DNA of 64,000 nt. Source: Cephalopachus bancanus (taxonomy: Eukaryota > Chordata > Mammalia > Primates > Tarsiidae). The stretch lies in the NCBI GenBank assembly GCA_027257055.1, contig JAPVLO010000003.1, positions 8,559,501-8,623,500 of the forward strand. The letters run 5' to 3'. The translations under genes were made by a program, and so were the position numbers. This document shows positions 22,330 to 34,744 of this stretch, one piece after another; the stretch's first letter is position 1; each line of letters starts with the position of its first letter. Under the pieces are notes generated by a model that did no database searches, was not told the DNA's origin, and saw only the letters and a program-made list of their open reading frames with translations.

Positions 22330-25300
22330 TCCTTCAGTCAATAGTGCAGCTTTAGGAAGAAACACTTGCACTATTAAAGGAAAAGTGGGCAACTGCCAGC
22401 CACAAAGATCATCTGCAGCAATCCTGGGGTAAACATGGGGTGATAGTCACAACAGCTAGATCACAATTATATACATAAAGATGAAAAACAATAAAACACA
22501 CACAAAAGAAACAAGTTATAATCACGTGAAGTACAAATATTATGCAGAAGTAGAATGTAACTATTAATCCCAGAAAATTAAATTTTTGCATATTAGAACC
22601 ACAGTATATTAATAGTCAGCCAGAAACAAGTCCTCTTTAGGCATGACATTAAACACTGAGCTCGACTGGTCATTGAGCATCTGAGTCTTGACCATAAGTT
22701 CAGCAGGTTTATGCATTTTCTCTACTACAATACCTTAAAGAGTAATTTCAAAATGATCTTTTCCAAAATGACAAATAATATAAGCTAAATTAAATCATAA
22801 TGATTGCAGTTCATACCATTTATGGAGCACCATGTGTTTGATTCAATAAAATACGTAACTGGAATGCTTATTTAACCTTCCCCAAAAAGCAAGCACTTTC
22901 CTCCCTTTGTCCAGAAAAAAGGGTCTACATCACTTCCTAAGTCTGTGGGCATCCTTGGACATTGTGTACATGGTTGTTGAGTGTTCACACAGCTTAGATC
23001 AGATGGGGACTGGGCAATGTCTCAAAGGCATAGTCAAGGATAAAAATCCTTGCTGGGAGTTCTCTAAGTCATTCAAGCTACTGATGAGTGCCATCCACAT
23101 CAAAAGTAGATAGACCATACAGCCAATATCACAGACCTTAGCTGTAGGTAGAGTGAAGGATAAAGGGTCTGCTGTGGATGACTCAACTTCCATGCAGCTC
23201 CTGGTTATTCAAATAAAGCCCCACATAGGAGCCCTTTGCTCTTCCTTTGTCTTTTCAGTTTCATGCTAAGGACGGGACATTTTTCTGCAAGACTACATGT
23301 GGTCCACCTACCCTTGTGTCTCCAGTCATTTCTAGCTCAGGTCTTGCCACATTTCTAACACTCTGTTAATCTTGCTATTTCTAGGATCCCCAATCCACTT
23401 TGTCTCTTATCTTATTCCTCCCAACTCTAGCTTAGGGAAATACATTTTAAGACTGGTAAGTATTCATCAAAAGCACTTGGCATAATCTTTTTAATGAATT
23501 TAAACTCTTAGATATTTTCTTTAGAAATGATCAACTGTGGGTGCCACTGGTGTTCTTAGATAATTTAACTCTTTTGATTTTGATATCCAAAGGCTTTAGG
23601 GGATGGCAAATGGCCAGGGGTTCTTTATTCCCCATTATCTTGAAAACTTTTAAGACAATTTTTCATTTATTTTTCTGCCTTTGTTTTGCTAACCAGAGTT
23701 ACAGACTGCCCTATTTCTCATTGTCACACCACATCTTTCTGACACTATAAATGTATGTGATCAACAGCACAACCGTGGACCAGCCATTTGTCAAGTTAAT
23801 AGTGCCTTTGCCTTGAAAAGAAATGGAAATATTTCTTGTTCATTTTCTGTACCCTTCACAGACCCCTTGAACTGTCCTAATCCCCTTTCTCTTGCTATTA
23901 TTTCCTTGGACAAGTAATCCAATATGCTGGATGATTCCTTCTGATTTTACCTTTTACTACTTTTGTAGTGTGAAAATTGGAAAACAACCCTTTAATGCAT
24001 ACACCTTTTAGAGTTTGACTCTTGCTTCTTCTGATATCTAATTTTTATTTTAGAACTGTTACTTTATTCTTGACCTTATTAAGTCTGCATTAGTTGTGTG
24101 GATGTTTTTGTTAATAATGAATAAATATTGAGTACAGATTAGGAGACTAAAATGCACATGATAGAACCTTGTTAATTCTATGTGAATCCAGAATGTACTC
24201 TCATTTGCTCTTTATAATAATTATATCCAGATGCAATCTGTGAACATTATTTTAAAAATCTGGAGTATGTTGTGGAATAAGAACAAAACTTACAGCATTT
24301 TAGAATTATTTAATTCATATAGAATCCTTATTACAAATGATTTTTTAAGGAAGTCTGGGTAAGGAGAAATAAATACTCCAAGGAGCCGAAGCCATGTTAT
24401 CAGAAGAGTTGCCAGGGTTCAAAAGCCAATATGTACTATTATCAGTTGCTTCTGAAGAGAAAGCACTAGGATCCTAACTGTAGGCTAGGCAAGAGTTCAG
24501 GATCTTGGTAAACAGAGGAAAAAAAATTCAGACATGGAGCAAGAAGGATAAATTCAATTATAAAGAGGGCTGCATTGTGCAGAGCTCTGCACTTTTGGAC
24601 ATTGGCTACCTGGCATCTGGACAGCTTAAACATGTCAAAGGAACAGAACTATAAATATTGTTCCTTATATGCACATATAGATTACAGTTATAATAATAAC
24701 TTGCACACGCAACTCACACATACGTACTTCAGAATAACCTGCATAATGTAATATTGTATTCACAATATAGTTACAATTACTTCTTTCTAGATTTTTTTTC
24801 CTTTTTCTGCTGCCTCCATATGGCATTTCTCTCTCCCTTTCCCAGTTGCTTGCATTAGCTTGGCTATTATCTGAGCCTTCTCCTTCCCAGTCATGGATTC
24901 ACTCTCTCCCTCTTCTCAGAACCGGTTCAGATGGAATATGGCCATCTAGTAACCGTTTAGTGATCACTAAAGGAGAAGAGAGGATGAATGATGAATAATA
25001 TTCCCAAGTCTGGACAAGTAGGCAGGCAATATCAGGCTAATTTATCTACAGATTTAAGACCCCCAAGGACTGTGTTCTAGTATCCAGGGAGAAATGGAGG
25101 ATGAGGCCTGTATGAGCAATGCCAAGTTAGACAGGATACATACTCAGTGTGGGAAATAATGATGAAGTCTGATGTCATAAGTCAGAGCGATAACTTTTGA
25201 GCACTGGTCACTTGGATATTAAAATCAGACAAAGAGGACATCATAGGAGTTAATTCAGGAAACAGGATAAACCCATTGGTTCATTCTGGAACAATTCACT

Positions 25301-25756
25301 CCAAACCAAATTAGCAGTAAGGAGAAATCAGGCATGATGTTAAGGCAGTGTTGATAATAGGTTAATAGTTCCTGAGTTATTGGAAGCATTAGAAGGATGA
25401 CATTATCAGGATTTCTCCCCAGAAGGGTATTGAATTTCTCTTCTGTGTTACATTTCTTATATTTATAATTAAACACTATGCACCGGTCACTGGCTGAAAT
25501 GTAAAGTCAATTTCCTTTATGATTGGTCAGTACCCTGGCACTACCAGCTGCTGAATATTTGAATCCCACCTTTAACTATGCCATATGATCTTTTCTATCA
25601 CAGCAACTTTGATGCTGAAAGGATATAACATGGAGTCAATATACCCAATGAGAAGTCATTTTAACATTGTTTAGTTCTGTCATGTTCTTCTAGCAGTTCA
25701 CTTTAACTTACCCTCTAATCACTAGCCAAGGATAGAACTGGTTTCTCAGAGGTAGC
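22330..25756. other. 3.4-kb stretch without young repeats or genes
   Basis: The longest stretch without a young Alu or L1 in the window. No exon with credible splice signals is visible. Small frames at 22907-23113, 23541-23750 and 25255-25476 resemble nothing known. It may be unique intergenic or intronic DNA. Confidence 0.5.
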
Positions 25757-26287
25757 TGTTGATAATTGTTTTACAATCCCCTCCCCAGCTTGTTTTGTAC
25801 TAATTAGCTTTCCTATTTCAAGTATTTGCCTCCACTCATAGAATCCAAGTTAACCTAATCAACCCTTTGTGACCTTCATAACACAGACAGACCCCCTCAC
25901 TATGGCAGCAGTCATGTGACTGGCCCTCACATCTGCCTACCATCCATCATCTGACAACAGTACCTGTGCTTACCTGTTCCCTCTGTGATGAAGCAGATCA
26001 CCACCCAACCACCTTAACAGCCCGCCCCCATCAAAAGGGGATATTTAAAAGCATTCAACCTCAAGTAGCCAGTCGCCATTGCTTTGTTAAACTCTGGTGT
26101 GTCCACGTGGCTCTTTGAGCCATGGCCACCATGTTTCTTGGCTTTGGTGCCCTCCCTTACCTTGGGGAGGTGAATCTGTCTCTTTCTTCTCTTTCTCTAA
26201 TTTATTTTCTAAATAAACTATATTTTCTTTGCATCTTTCACATGGCACCAGATCACACAACCACACCCTGGTGGGTCTGATCTAACA
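25757..26287 (+). mobile_element. Class I (ERV1-like) LTR
   Basis: About 530 bp from TGTTGATAATT to CTAACA (TG...CA). TATTTAAAA at 26042-26050 is the likely TATA box and AATAAA is at 26212-26217, about 160 bp later. Directly after the LTR, 'tggagatcctgctaggat' at 26291-26308 looks like a decayed primer-binding site, matching 13 of 18 of the tRNA-Thr complement as I remember it. No gag/pol sequence follows, so the internal part is lost. Confidence 0.65.
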
Positions 26288-26309
26288 TTTTGGAGATCCT
26301 GCTAGGATA

Positions 26310-28519
26310 TATTTTAACCTAACAGATACTTTGTTGTAATCTTACTTATACGTTTTATCTTCTTTAGAGGGCGAACTCCTTTAGGGCAGTGACAATATCT
26401 CAAATGATAATAGCTGCAATTGCTTGAAGAAAAATAAATTTTCCAACTTTGATCTCAGTACCTCCCTCATTTAAATCTATTTTTCTCCTGTGTTGATGGC
26501 ACCTTGGTTAGCAGTGTAACATCCACCTAGATATCCAAATTAAATACCTTGGAATTATCCTTGATTCTACTCATTTTGGCATTTATAATTTCAATCACGC
26601 ACTAAGGCCTATAATTTCTCCCTCCGAAAGTTCCCCTCAAGTTCACCAGGTCCCTACTCAGAAATTGACTTTGATAAAACAGTTTCCCTTGCAAAAAACT
26701 CGGCCTCATAGCTGGGTCAATTTCATTTTAACTCTAATACCAGTTGAGCCACTGAGTCCCCCTGTCTGTCTTGCAGTCAGGACTCTGGCCATCCCTCATG
26801 GTTCATTTGCATAAAATAGAAAATAGCAACTCCTATTTCCAAAGGCCCAAATTATTATATACCTTACTCAAAATGACAATTTTTGCATCATATCTTTTTC
26901 ACTCTTTAGAGAGACCTCAACCAATATTTACCCCAATCACGTTTTAGCTAGAGAAGGAAAACAGTACATGGTTACTCAAGCAGTTGGCTTAGATATTGTG
27001 CTTATTAATAATCTAAGTCACCAAAGGCAAAGTAGAGGGAAAAACAGGTATGCTGTCAAACACAGAAAAAGAAGCAAGCTTAATGTAGTTTCAAATTAAG
27101 TTTAAAACTGGACTTTGCAAACACTAACAAAACCTGAGCACTAAATGATGTGATTGTTCCTTTGTTATCTAAATAAAGTGGACAGGAAAAAGTTTTGTTT
27201 AGTGCAACAAGACTTTTGCATCCTGATTAAATAAAGAGTCACCATCCAGAACTCATTTCTGTGCATGGTTTCTGCTGCAAGAGCCTTACCCTGTAACCTT
27301 CCCCTACTCCGTAAATATTTTAGTTGCAAATTGAACCATTTATTAAAATTTGTAAGAATAAAATATTAGGAAACTTTCAATTATTAGAATTATAAAGTAA
27401 AAGCACAATACATATTATTAGTTAGTGGAAGGTTGCGCTCAATCCTCAGGCATCCATCATGGCTCTAGGCTCTTCACAAGCCTGAGTGCAGAATTCTTAG
27501 ATCATTTCAAATTTACAATCTTGGCAATGACATGCAGTTGGTGCACATGGAATATTAATTCAGCACACATTAATGCCAACTGTGTGCTCTATGGATCAAC
27601 TCACCACCTTTTCTTCAACAAAGTAGCAGTTGTTTGGTTTTTAAATGTTCAGTTACAGGGGAAGGGAATAATATTAGACATACTTATAGAAGCATAAAAT
27701 CATGTACATAAGCACAGATGGATGTGACAATTGTGATTGAATAAACTTACTTTATTAAATCATTCCAAGCAATTATTTAACTCTTTACTAGTTAACTTTT
27801 AGTCCTTACCCATAGTTGGAAAGTATGATTAAAACAAAACTTACTCCCAGTCCAGAAAACTTCTCTACAAAGGTGGAAGACAATGGAAACTGGTTTTATT
27901 GTATCAGCATTAAATCAAATGTAAAGCACATCACAAGGATTTCTCACAAAGACAGAAATAAATCTCATCTTTTTATATATAGCCACACAGACACAACTCA
28001 TTACATACGTGTTCTCAAGACAAACTGTGACTAGTCCTCATGTAAAAGGACTTAACAGCACAGTTGTTAATGCAGAGTTCATACTAATTTCATTTGGTAA
28101 TTGGGTGAGCATCTATGTTGGCTAATTGGCTTTATCTAAAGGAAAAATAAACTAAAATCTTTATGACAAGAGGTAGTTCTGCAACTTGAGTTAAAGCATG
28201 TGCCAGAATCAGTCTCCTACCCTCCTATAGATACTGGGAGATAGAAGCACTATCTTCCTTGATTCATTTCAGAGAGAAGGTTCTCTGCTCCTTGAGAAAG
28301 AATTGCTGAGTCATACAGCTGGCAAGAGGCTTATTTAACTCTTAAAAGACTTAAGTGTATCTCAAAGAGACAGATAACATAACAATTACAAGTTGTCTAA
28401 AACTGATAAATGCTCTAAGCAGAGGGGAAGTCTCTTCCCCTATTTTCAACAGAGAAAACTAAGCATCTATTTTATGTGTTCCCTTATACACAATACCTGG
28501 TACATAGTAAGTGTTCATT
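26310..28519. other. Mostly non-coding; ancient repeat fragments at 26360-26710
   Basis: 'gggcagtgacaatatctcaaatg' near 26395 and 'tggaattatccttgattctactcattttggcatttataatttcaatcac' near 26550 resemble old LINE-derived sequence. 26711-28519 shows no recognised gene or repeat. The 90-codon frame at 27425-27697 resembles no protein. Confidence 0.45.
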
Positions 28520-28534
28520 ACAAGTTACTGATTT

Positions 28535-28826
28535 AAGCCGGGCTCGGTGGCTCAGCCTGTAATCCTGCGCCTTTGGGAGGCTGAGGTGAGTGGATTGCCT
28601 GAGCCTGCGGGTTCGAGACTCGTCTGGGCAGCGAGACCTCATCTCTACAATAAATCAAAAAATCAGCCAGGCGTGGTAGCACATGCCTGTAATTCCGGCT
28701 ACTTGGAAGGCTGAGGAGGAAGGATCGCCGGAGCCCAGCAGGTCGAGGCTGTGGTGGCCGGGAGCGGCCACTGCACTCCAGTCTGGGAGACAGAGTGAGA
28801 CTCCAACTCAAAAAAAAAAAAAACGA
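28535..28826 (+). mobile_element. Alu SINE, young type, intact
   Basis: Best-preserved member of the derived type: 'gccgggctcggtggctcagcctgtaatcc', left-arm deletion, perfect right-arm hairpin at 28754-28771, 'gactccaactc' and A tail. Perfect 15-bp duplication ACAAGTTACTGATTT at 28520-28534 and 28827-28841. The 92-codon minus frame is antisense Alu. Confidence 0.97.
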
Positions 28827-29014
28827 ACAAGTTACTGATTTTTGTTAACATGATAAACAAGACAAGTAACTACCAAACTAATGGAGCAAATATAAACAAA
28901 AGAATCATAGTCAATAGAACAAAATATAGAAAATGAATGACACAGTGAGAAATCATACATAGACAATCTATGATGATATGATGAAGGACAATGCTCTTTC
29001 ATTTACAAAGGTAA

Positions 29015-29500
29015 TGATCTAGTGTGAGACTGACTTGCGCCAGAATCCTGTCTCTGATACATACTTTCAGAGTGATCCTTTACATGTTGTTAAATCTTGC
29101 TTACTTGCTTTGTTTCTCCATCGTTGAAATGGTTATTATATATTTCATTTAATCCAAGATGTCATTGATTATAAGTAGCACCATTTTTATATACCATAAA
29201 AAGGAAAAATAACTGCTATTATAAATGCATGACGTAATTTATTGTGAAGCTTACCACAACCTTTAAAAAAAAATTTAAATGCAACGGCACAAGTGTAGGT
29301 TTTTTATAGGGGTATATTGTGTGCCTATCACAATATTGACAGAAAAATGTGGGAAAGTTGTGTGTCTCAGAATCAGTGGAATATACTGATAATAGCTCCA
29401 CAGTAAAGTTTCATATCACAATATATAAGAAGAACTTAGCAGAGTACCTGCGACATAATGGATGTACAACATAGGTTATCAATTATTGTGGATAATGATA
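29015..29500 (+). repeat. MIR fragments
   Basis: 'ctgacttgcgccagaatcctgtctctgatac...tttgtttctccatcgttgaaatgg' (29015-29150) and 'cttagcagagtacctgcgacataatggatgtaca' (29428-29480) match MIR head/core and tail. The second piece immediately precedes the large L1 insertion. Confidence 0.5.
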
Positions 29501-29509
29501 AAAATAGTT

Positions 29510-30385
29510 GGAAGGAGGAGCTGAGATAACCCCTGTGGAACAGCAGATCTGTGCCACTCTCACCTAGAAAGATTGAGAGTAGTGATTCTGCTTGTGTTTA
29601 CTCAGAGCACTTTTGAATAGGTTGATCATAGTGAACCAGCAAAGGTCTCTCTGAGTACAGACTCTAGAAAGACAAGGCAGTTGGAGAATTCCAGGTGTCC
29701 TATCTCCCACCTTGTACCAGTTGCCCTGCACACACAGAAGAGGAAGATCTGTTCTGAGAGAATGGGGTGAGTGATGAATTAATTTGCCCTCTCCTCTCCA
29801 GAAGTGCACAGAATGTCAGTTTCACACAAAAGGAAACCTGGTCAGGATACAGTGGTGGGCACCAGATCCCAGGTGGAACGAGGAGTGGTTTTATGTGGAA
29901 AGGGCCCATCTGTGGGGCAAATCTGACTGACAAATCCACTGCCAGCGCCTGGTGGAGCAGCAGAGCAGCACCTCTCCTTCAGGACAGGGCAGAAAGTGGG
30001 GATCCAGGGAGAAGGAAGGGAATGGGAGATTTCAGGATACACTGAATCTAGTCACCCTCCCCACTCCCTGCTCCTGACCATCAATCACAAGCAGCAAGGG
30101 GCAGAGAACCTAGTAGGACATTTAGCAGGTGAGGAAACCTGCAATAACCTGCCACAAGGTGGAGAGTGACCCTTTCCCTCACTGAGACAAATGAGAAAAG
30201 ACCAAAGAAAATCCAACTCTCAGAATTTTAAAGAGTTGGTTCACACAAAGGTTGCTGCCAGAGCTCAAACAATGGTAACCCTCCAGGAAATACCTGTCTC
30301 AGTTGACAGTAACAGAAATCAGAGAATGGATGGCACAACACGAACCAAGAGAAACACGAAGTGAAACTAAAAGAAATTGTACAGA
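29510..30385 (+). promoter_or_regulatory. L1-A 5' UTR (promoter region)
   Basis: GC-richer and open-frame-poor segment before the ORF1 part, consistent with an L1 internal promoter. It keeps a 'ggaggagctgagat' start but few CpGs, as expected after methylation decay. Frames at 29564-30045 on both strands are fortuitous. Confidence 0.65.
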
Positions 30386-30994
30386 CATAGCTTTTCTTCA
30401 ACTTTTACTAATTTAAATTCAGTAGCTCTGTCCAGACTGTGCCTGCATGGAGTTTTCAGATTAAGTTGACGTCAGAGGTCTGGAATCCAATTCTTATTTT
30501 CTTTTCACATCTTTGGAAGGTGAAATAATATTGCAGATCAGACCTATGCCCTGGGTCATGAATATAAGCAAAGGGGTAAAATATGCTCAATGAAAAGAGT
30601 GTAAGCAAAAAGAAAACGAATTTCTGGCTAATCACTACATTTATTAACTAGAACCCAAGGTAGCTACCTTGCCATTAGAAATCATAAAAAAATTTCTAAT
30701 ATATTTATGACATTGGAATTTTCAAATTTACTAGGTTATATTTAACTGTGGCCAGACACTTTATTTTTGAATTGCTGCCAAAAACTTTCAAAGTTATACA
30801 AATGAACAACAATGTGAATATAGTTAGCATACAAAACTGTATACTTAAAATGGTTATGATGGTAAATTTTATGTGTTTTTTACTCATGTCCAAATGAACA
30901 TCTGTTTCATCATCTGTAAAGTGTCAATAATAATTGCACTACAGGTTTGTTAAAGATTAAATGACATAATGATTCTAAAAGCAAAAAAAAAAAA
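30386..30994 (+). mobile_element. L1-mobilised cDNA: retrocopy or orphan transduction
   Basis: Interrupts L1-A. A 17-bp duplication with one mismatch (AAAAGAAATTGTACAGA at 30369-30385; C for T at 30995-31011) flanks ~609 bp ending in an A16 run. ATTAAA at 30956-30961 lies 21 bases before the A run. The body has no L1 tail at its 5' end; it contains an old L1M 3'-like phrase ('actgtatacttaaaatggttatgatggtaaatttt') and a MIR-like end. No long open frame. It is a non-coding transcript or a read-through product. Confidence 0.8.
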
Positions 30995-31011
30995 AAAAGA
31001 AATCGTACAGA

Positions 31012-31433
31012 AAATAAAAGTGAAGTTGGCCAATTTCAAAAAAGCTTACTCTGAAATAATGGAAATAAAGAGCACTATCGTCAAAATCAAGTAACAAGTA
31101 TTGGGAACAGGCTCAATCAAGCAGAAGAAAGAATCTCAGATCTTGAAGACCAAAATATGGAATTTACACGGTCAGTAAAAAACATAGAAAGAAAAAAAAA
31201 AAAACTCAAAAAGAAGAAAGAAAATCTCCAAGAGCTGTCTCACTTGTTCAAAAAACTAAACCCATGCCTGATTGGTATCCTTGAAGCAAAAAGATAAAAT
31301 GAAAACACCATGGAACAAATACTTCATGAGGTCATCCCAAAGAACTTTCCCCATCTTGGTAGAGAAACAGCCATCCAAGCACAAGAGATCCAGAAATCCC
31401 CTGCAAGATATTATATAAAAAGAAAATCACCAA
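31012..31433 (+). pseudogene. L1-A ORF1 (first part), degraded
   Basis: Reads as the coiled-coil/RRM region of L1 ORF1 ('cttgaagaccaaaatatgg', 'ctgattggtatccttgaagc', 'catccaagcacaagagatccagaaa'). Frameshifts and stops occur throughout. The remainder of ORF1 resumes after L1-B near 34356 ('aaggcagcaagagagaaaagccagac'). Confidence 0.8.
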
Positions 31434-31439
31434 GATAGT

Positions 31440-34355
31440 AATTCAGATAGACAAGTGGGACCCCATCAAACTGACAAGTTTCTGCGAAGCCAAAGAAACC
31501 ATCAAGAGAACAGGGAGACAGTTCACAGACTGGGAAAAAAATACTTGCCAACTGTATATCTGACAAAGGCTTAACATCTATGATCTACAAGGACCTCAAA
31601 TGTGCTGAAAAGAAAAAGAGCCCCATTTCAAAATGGGCAAAAGATATAAAAGGACATTTCTCAAAGAGGACATACGAGCAGCCAACATATCATGAAATAT
31701 TCTCAGTCTCACTAATCATCAAAGAAATGCAAATTAAAACCACACTGAGATACCACCTAACTCTAATCAGGATGGCCATCATCAATAACTCAAAAAACAA
31801 CAGATGGTGGAGAGGATGCGGGGAAAAGAGAACACTTCTTTTTTAAAAATTTTTTTTTTATTTTAAAGATGTGGGGCACAAATTCATGGTTAGGTATACA
31901 AATGTTGATTATGCAGGTACCCTTGTTGATGAGGTGTGCCCCTCCCACCCCTAGCAGTTTTCCTCAGCTGCCAATCCCATCCCTCTCCCCTGGCAGTTTT
32001 CCATTACTGCCAATCCCTTTCTTAAAGTATTATGATAATTGTTCAAGGTCCGCTTACGAGTGAGAACATATGGTACTCTGTTCTTTGTTTCTGTGATTGA
32101 TCACTTAGTATGATTGACTCTAAATTCATCCAAGTGGCTGCGAAGTCCATTTGTTTGTCCATCTTTATGGCTACATAATATATGTACCACATTTTTTTAT
32201 CCAGTTCAGCTTCGATGGGCAGCATGGTTGCTATTATGATGGGCAGTCCAGCTTCAATAGGCAGCATGGTTGCTATCATCCATGCTTTTGCTATTGTGAA
32301 TAGAGCTGCAACAAACATACTTGTGCAGGTATCTTTTTTGTAGAATGATTTGAATTCTTCCGGGTAAATTCCCAATAGGGGAATTGCTGGGTCATATAGA
32401 AGGTCAAATTCTAGTTCTTTCAGAAATTGTCACACTGTCTTCCAAAGAGGTTGCACTAGTTTGCAATCCCACTAGCAGTGTAAAAGCATTCCTTTTCCTC
32501 TACATCCTCGCCAGAATCTGTTGTTGTTTGTCTTATTAATGATGACCATTCTTACTGGGGTTAGGTGGTATCTCAATGTGGTTTTGATTTGCATTTCTCT
32601 GTTGATTAGTGAGGCTGAGCACTTTTTCATGTGTCTGTTGGCTACCCATATATCTTCTTTTGAGAAGTGTGAAGTGTCTATTAATGTCTTTTGCCCACTT
32701 TTTAATGGGGCTGTGTGTTTTTTTCCTTTAGGCACGTTTGAGCTCCTTCTAGATTCTAGATGTTAGGCCTTTGTGAGATATGCAGTTAGAAAATATTTTT
32801 TCCCATTCTGTGGGCTGTCTCCCTGCTCTCTTGACAGTTTCTTTTCCTTTGCAGAAGCTTGTCAGTTTGATGAGGTCCCACTTATCTATCTTATTTCTTA
32901 TGGTATGGACACTTAGGGTTCTGATCAGGTATTGGTTGCCAGTTCCAATTTCCATAAGAGTGTCTCCTGTGTTTTCTAAGATTCTTATAGTTTGAGGTTT
33001 TACGTTTAGGTCTTTGATCCATTTAGAGTTAATTTTTGTGTATGGTGATAGGTAGGGGTTCTTTTTCAATCTTCTGCATGTGATCAGCCAGTTTTCCCAG
33101 CACCATTTACTGAATAGGTTCTCCTCTCCCCAGTGGTGGTTGTTGGAGGCTTTGTCAAAGATGAGTTGGTTGAGAAATTGAGGCTTTGCTTCTGGAATCT
33201 CTATTCTCCTCCATTGGTCTCTATGCCTGTCCTTATATCAATACCTGGTTGCTTTGATTACTGTAACTTAGAGTAAAGTTTGAAGTCTGGAAGTGTGATA
33301 CCTCCTGCTTAGTCTCTTTTGCTAAAGATTGTTTTTGGCTATTCGTGGCTGTATGCTTCCATACGAATTTCTGTATTGTCATGTCCAGGTCTGAGAAGAA
33401 TAGTGTTAGTAATTTAATGGATATTGTGTTGAATCTGTAGATTACCCTCGGTAGGATGAACATTTTAACAATTTTGTTACTTCCTATCCATAAGCATGGA
33501 ATATTTTTCCATTTGTGTCTCTTGGATTTCTTTGAGCAGTGTTTTAGAGTTCTCATTATAAAGGTTTTTTATTTCTCTAGTTAGGAAGATGCCGAGGTAT
33601 TTCATTTTTTGTGTGTGTGGCTATTGTGAATTGGATTGAGTTTTTTATTTGGGTCTCTGCCTGCTTGTTGTTGGTGTATAGGTACTGTCTTTTGCACATT
33701 TATTTTGTACCCTGAGACTTTGCCAAAGTCCTTTTTCAGTGCAAGCAGGTTTTTGAAAGATTCTAAAAGAGAACACTTCTACACTGTTGGTGGGATTGTA
33801 ACTAGTACAGCCTCTATGGAAAACAGTGTGACAATTCCTAAAAGATCTAAAAACCAACCTTCCATATGTCTCTGCAACTCCCTTGCTGGGAATATATCTG
33901 GAGGAACTCAAACCACTCTGTGAAAAAGATACCTGCACATGCATGTTTATTGTAGCATTAATCACAATAGCAAAAATATTGAACCAACTGTGCTGCCCAT
34001 CCAAAGAGGAATGGATAAAAAAAATATGGTACATATACACGATGGAATATTACACAACCATAAAGAAGGCCAAAATTATGAAATTCACAGCAACTTGGAT
34101 GGACCTAGAGTCTATAATACTCAGTGATCTATCACAGAAACAAAGAACTGAGTACTACATGTTCTCACTCATAAGCAGAACTTGAACAATGATCATCATA
34201 CTATAAGAAAGGAATTGGCAGTAGTAGGAAACTGCCAGGAGACGGGGATGGGAAACTGCTGGGCATGGGGCATTCTTCATCATCAAGGGTACCTGCATAA
34301 TGAACATTTGCATAACTAGCTCTGAATTTTACCCCACATCCTAAAAAAAAAAAAA
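31440..34355 (+). mobile_element. L1-B: 5'-truncated L1 inside L1-A
   Basis: Begins in ORF2 ('agatagacaagtgggaccccatcaaactgac') and runs to a short-type 3' UTR and 'accccacatcctaaaaaaaaaaaaaa'. It is inserted in ORF1 of L1-A; about 30 bp of the expected ORF1 text are missing at the site and no clear duplication remains, so a small target deletion is likely. It is interrupted by L1-C. Frames at 31580-31846 and 33883-34185 are ORF2 remnants. Confidence 0.88.
31840..33764 (-). mobile_element. L1-C: antisense L1 inside L1-B
   Basis: About 1.9 kb, 5'-truncated, minus strand. A perfect 16-bp duplication AAAAGAGAACACTTCT at 31824-31839 and 33765-33780 is L1-B ORF2 sequence, so L1-B reads through cleanly when it is removed. 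It covers ORF2 from the region after the reverse transcriptase to the end ('ttcttagtgcat' antisense), then a short-type 3' UTR. It contains a small local duplication near 32200-32275 ('ccagttcagcttcgatgggcagcatggttgct', imperfect). Frames of 106-110 codons are ORF2 fragments. Confidence 0.94.
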
Positions 34356-34744
34356 AATTAAAGAAAAAAGTAAGGCAGCAAGAGAGAAAAGCCAGACTAC
34401 CTACCAGGGAAAACCCATCAGAGTTGCTCCAGACTTAACTACAGAAACACTATAAGCCAGAGAGAATGGAGCTCAATTTTGAATGTCCTTAAAGATAAGC
34501 ATTTCCAACCAAGAATTTTCTGCCCAGTCAAGCTAAGCTTCATCAGTAAATTAAAATTCTTCTTAGACCTCCAAGCCTTAAAAGAATATGCCGCCTCCAG
34601 ACTAGTCCTACAAGAGACACTTAAGAGCACAGAAAGATAAAGAACAGTCATGCACACCACAAAAAGTGCAAGTAAACAAAGAGTCAACAGATCATACCGA
34701 GCACCCACAAGAATGAAAACACACATATATAAATGCAAAGGTAA

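Noticed and set aside
24575..24640. Palindromic 'tgtgcagagctctgcac' as a possible structured RNA or protein-binding site
   Set aside because: A short perfect inverted repeat, but isolated; nothing around it supports a function and such lengths occur by chance in 64 kb.
29510..30385. GC-richer segment as a CpG island or host gene promoter
   Set aside because: It starts like an L1 5' UTR and runs into L1 ORF1, so it is explained as part of L1-A; CpG is low.
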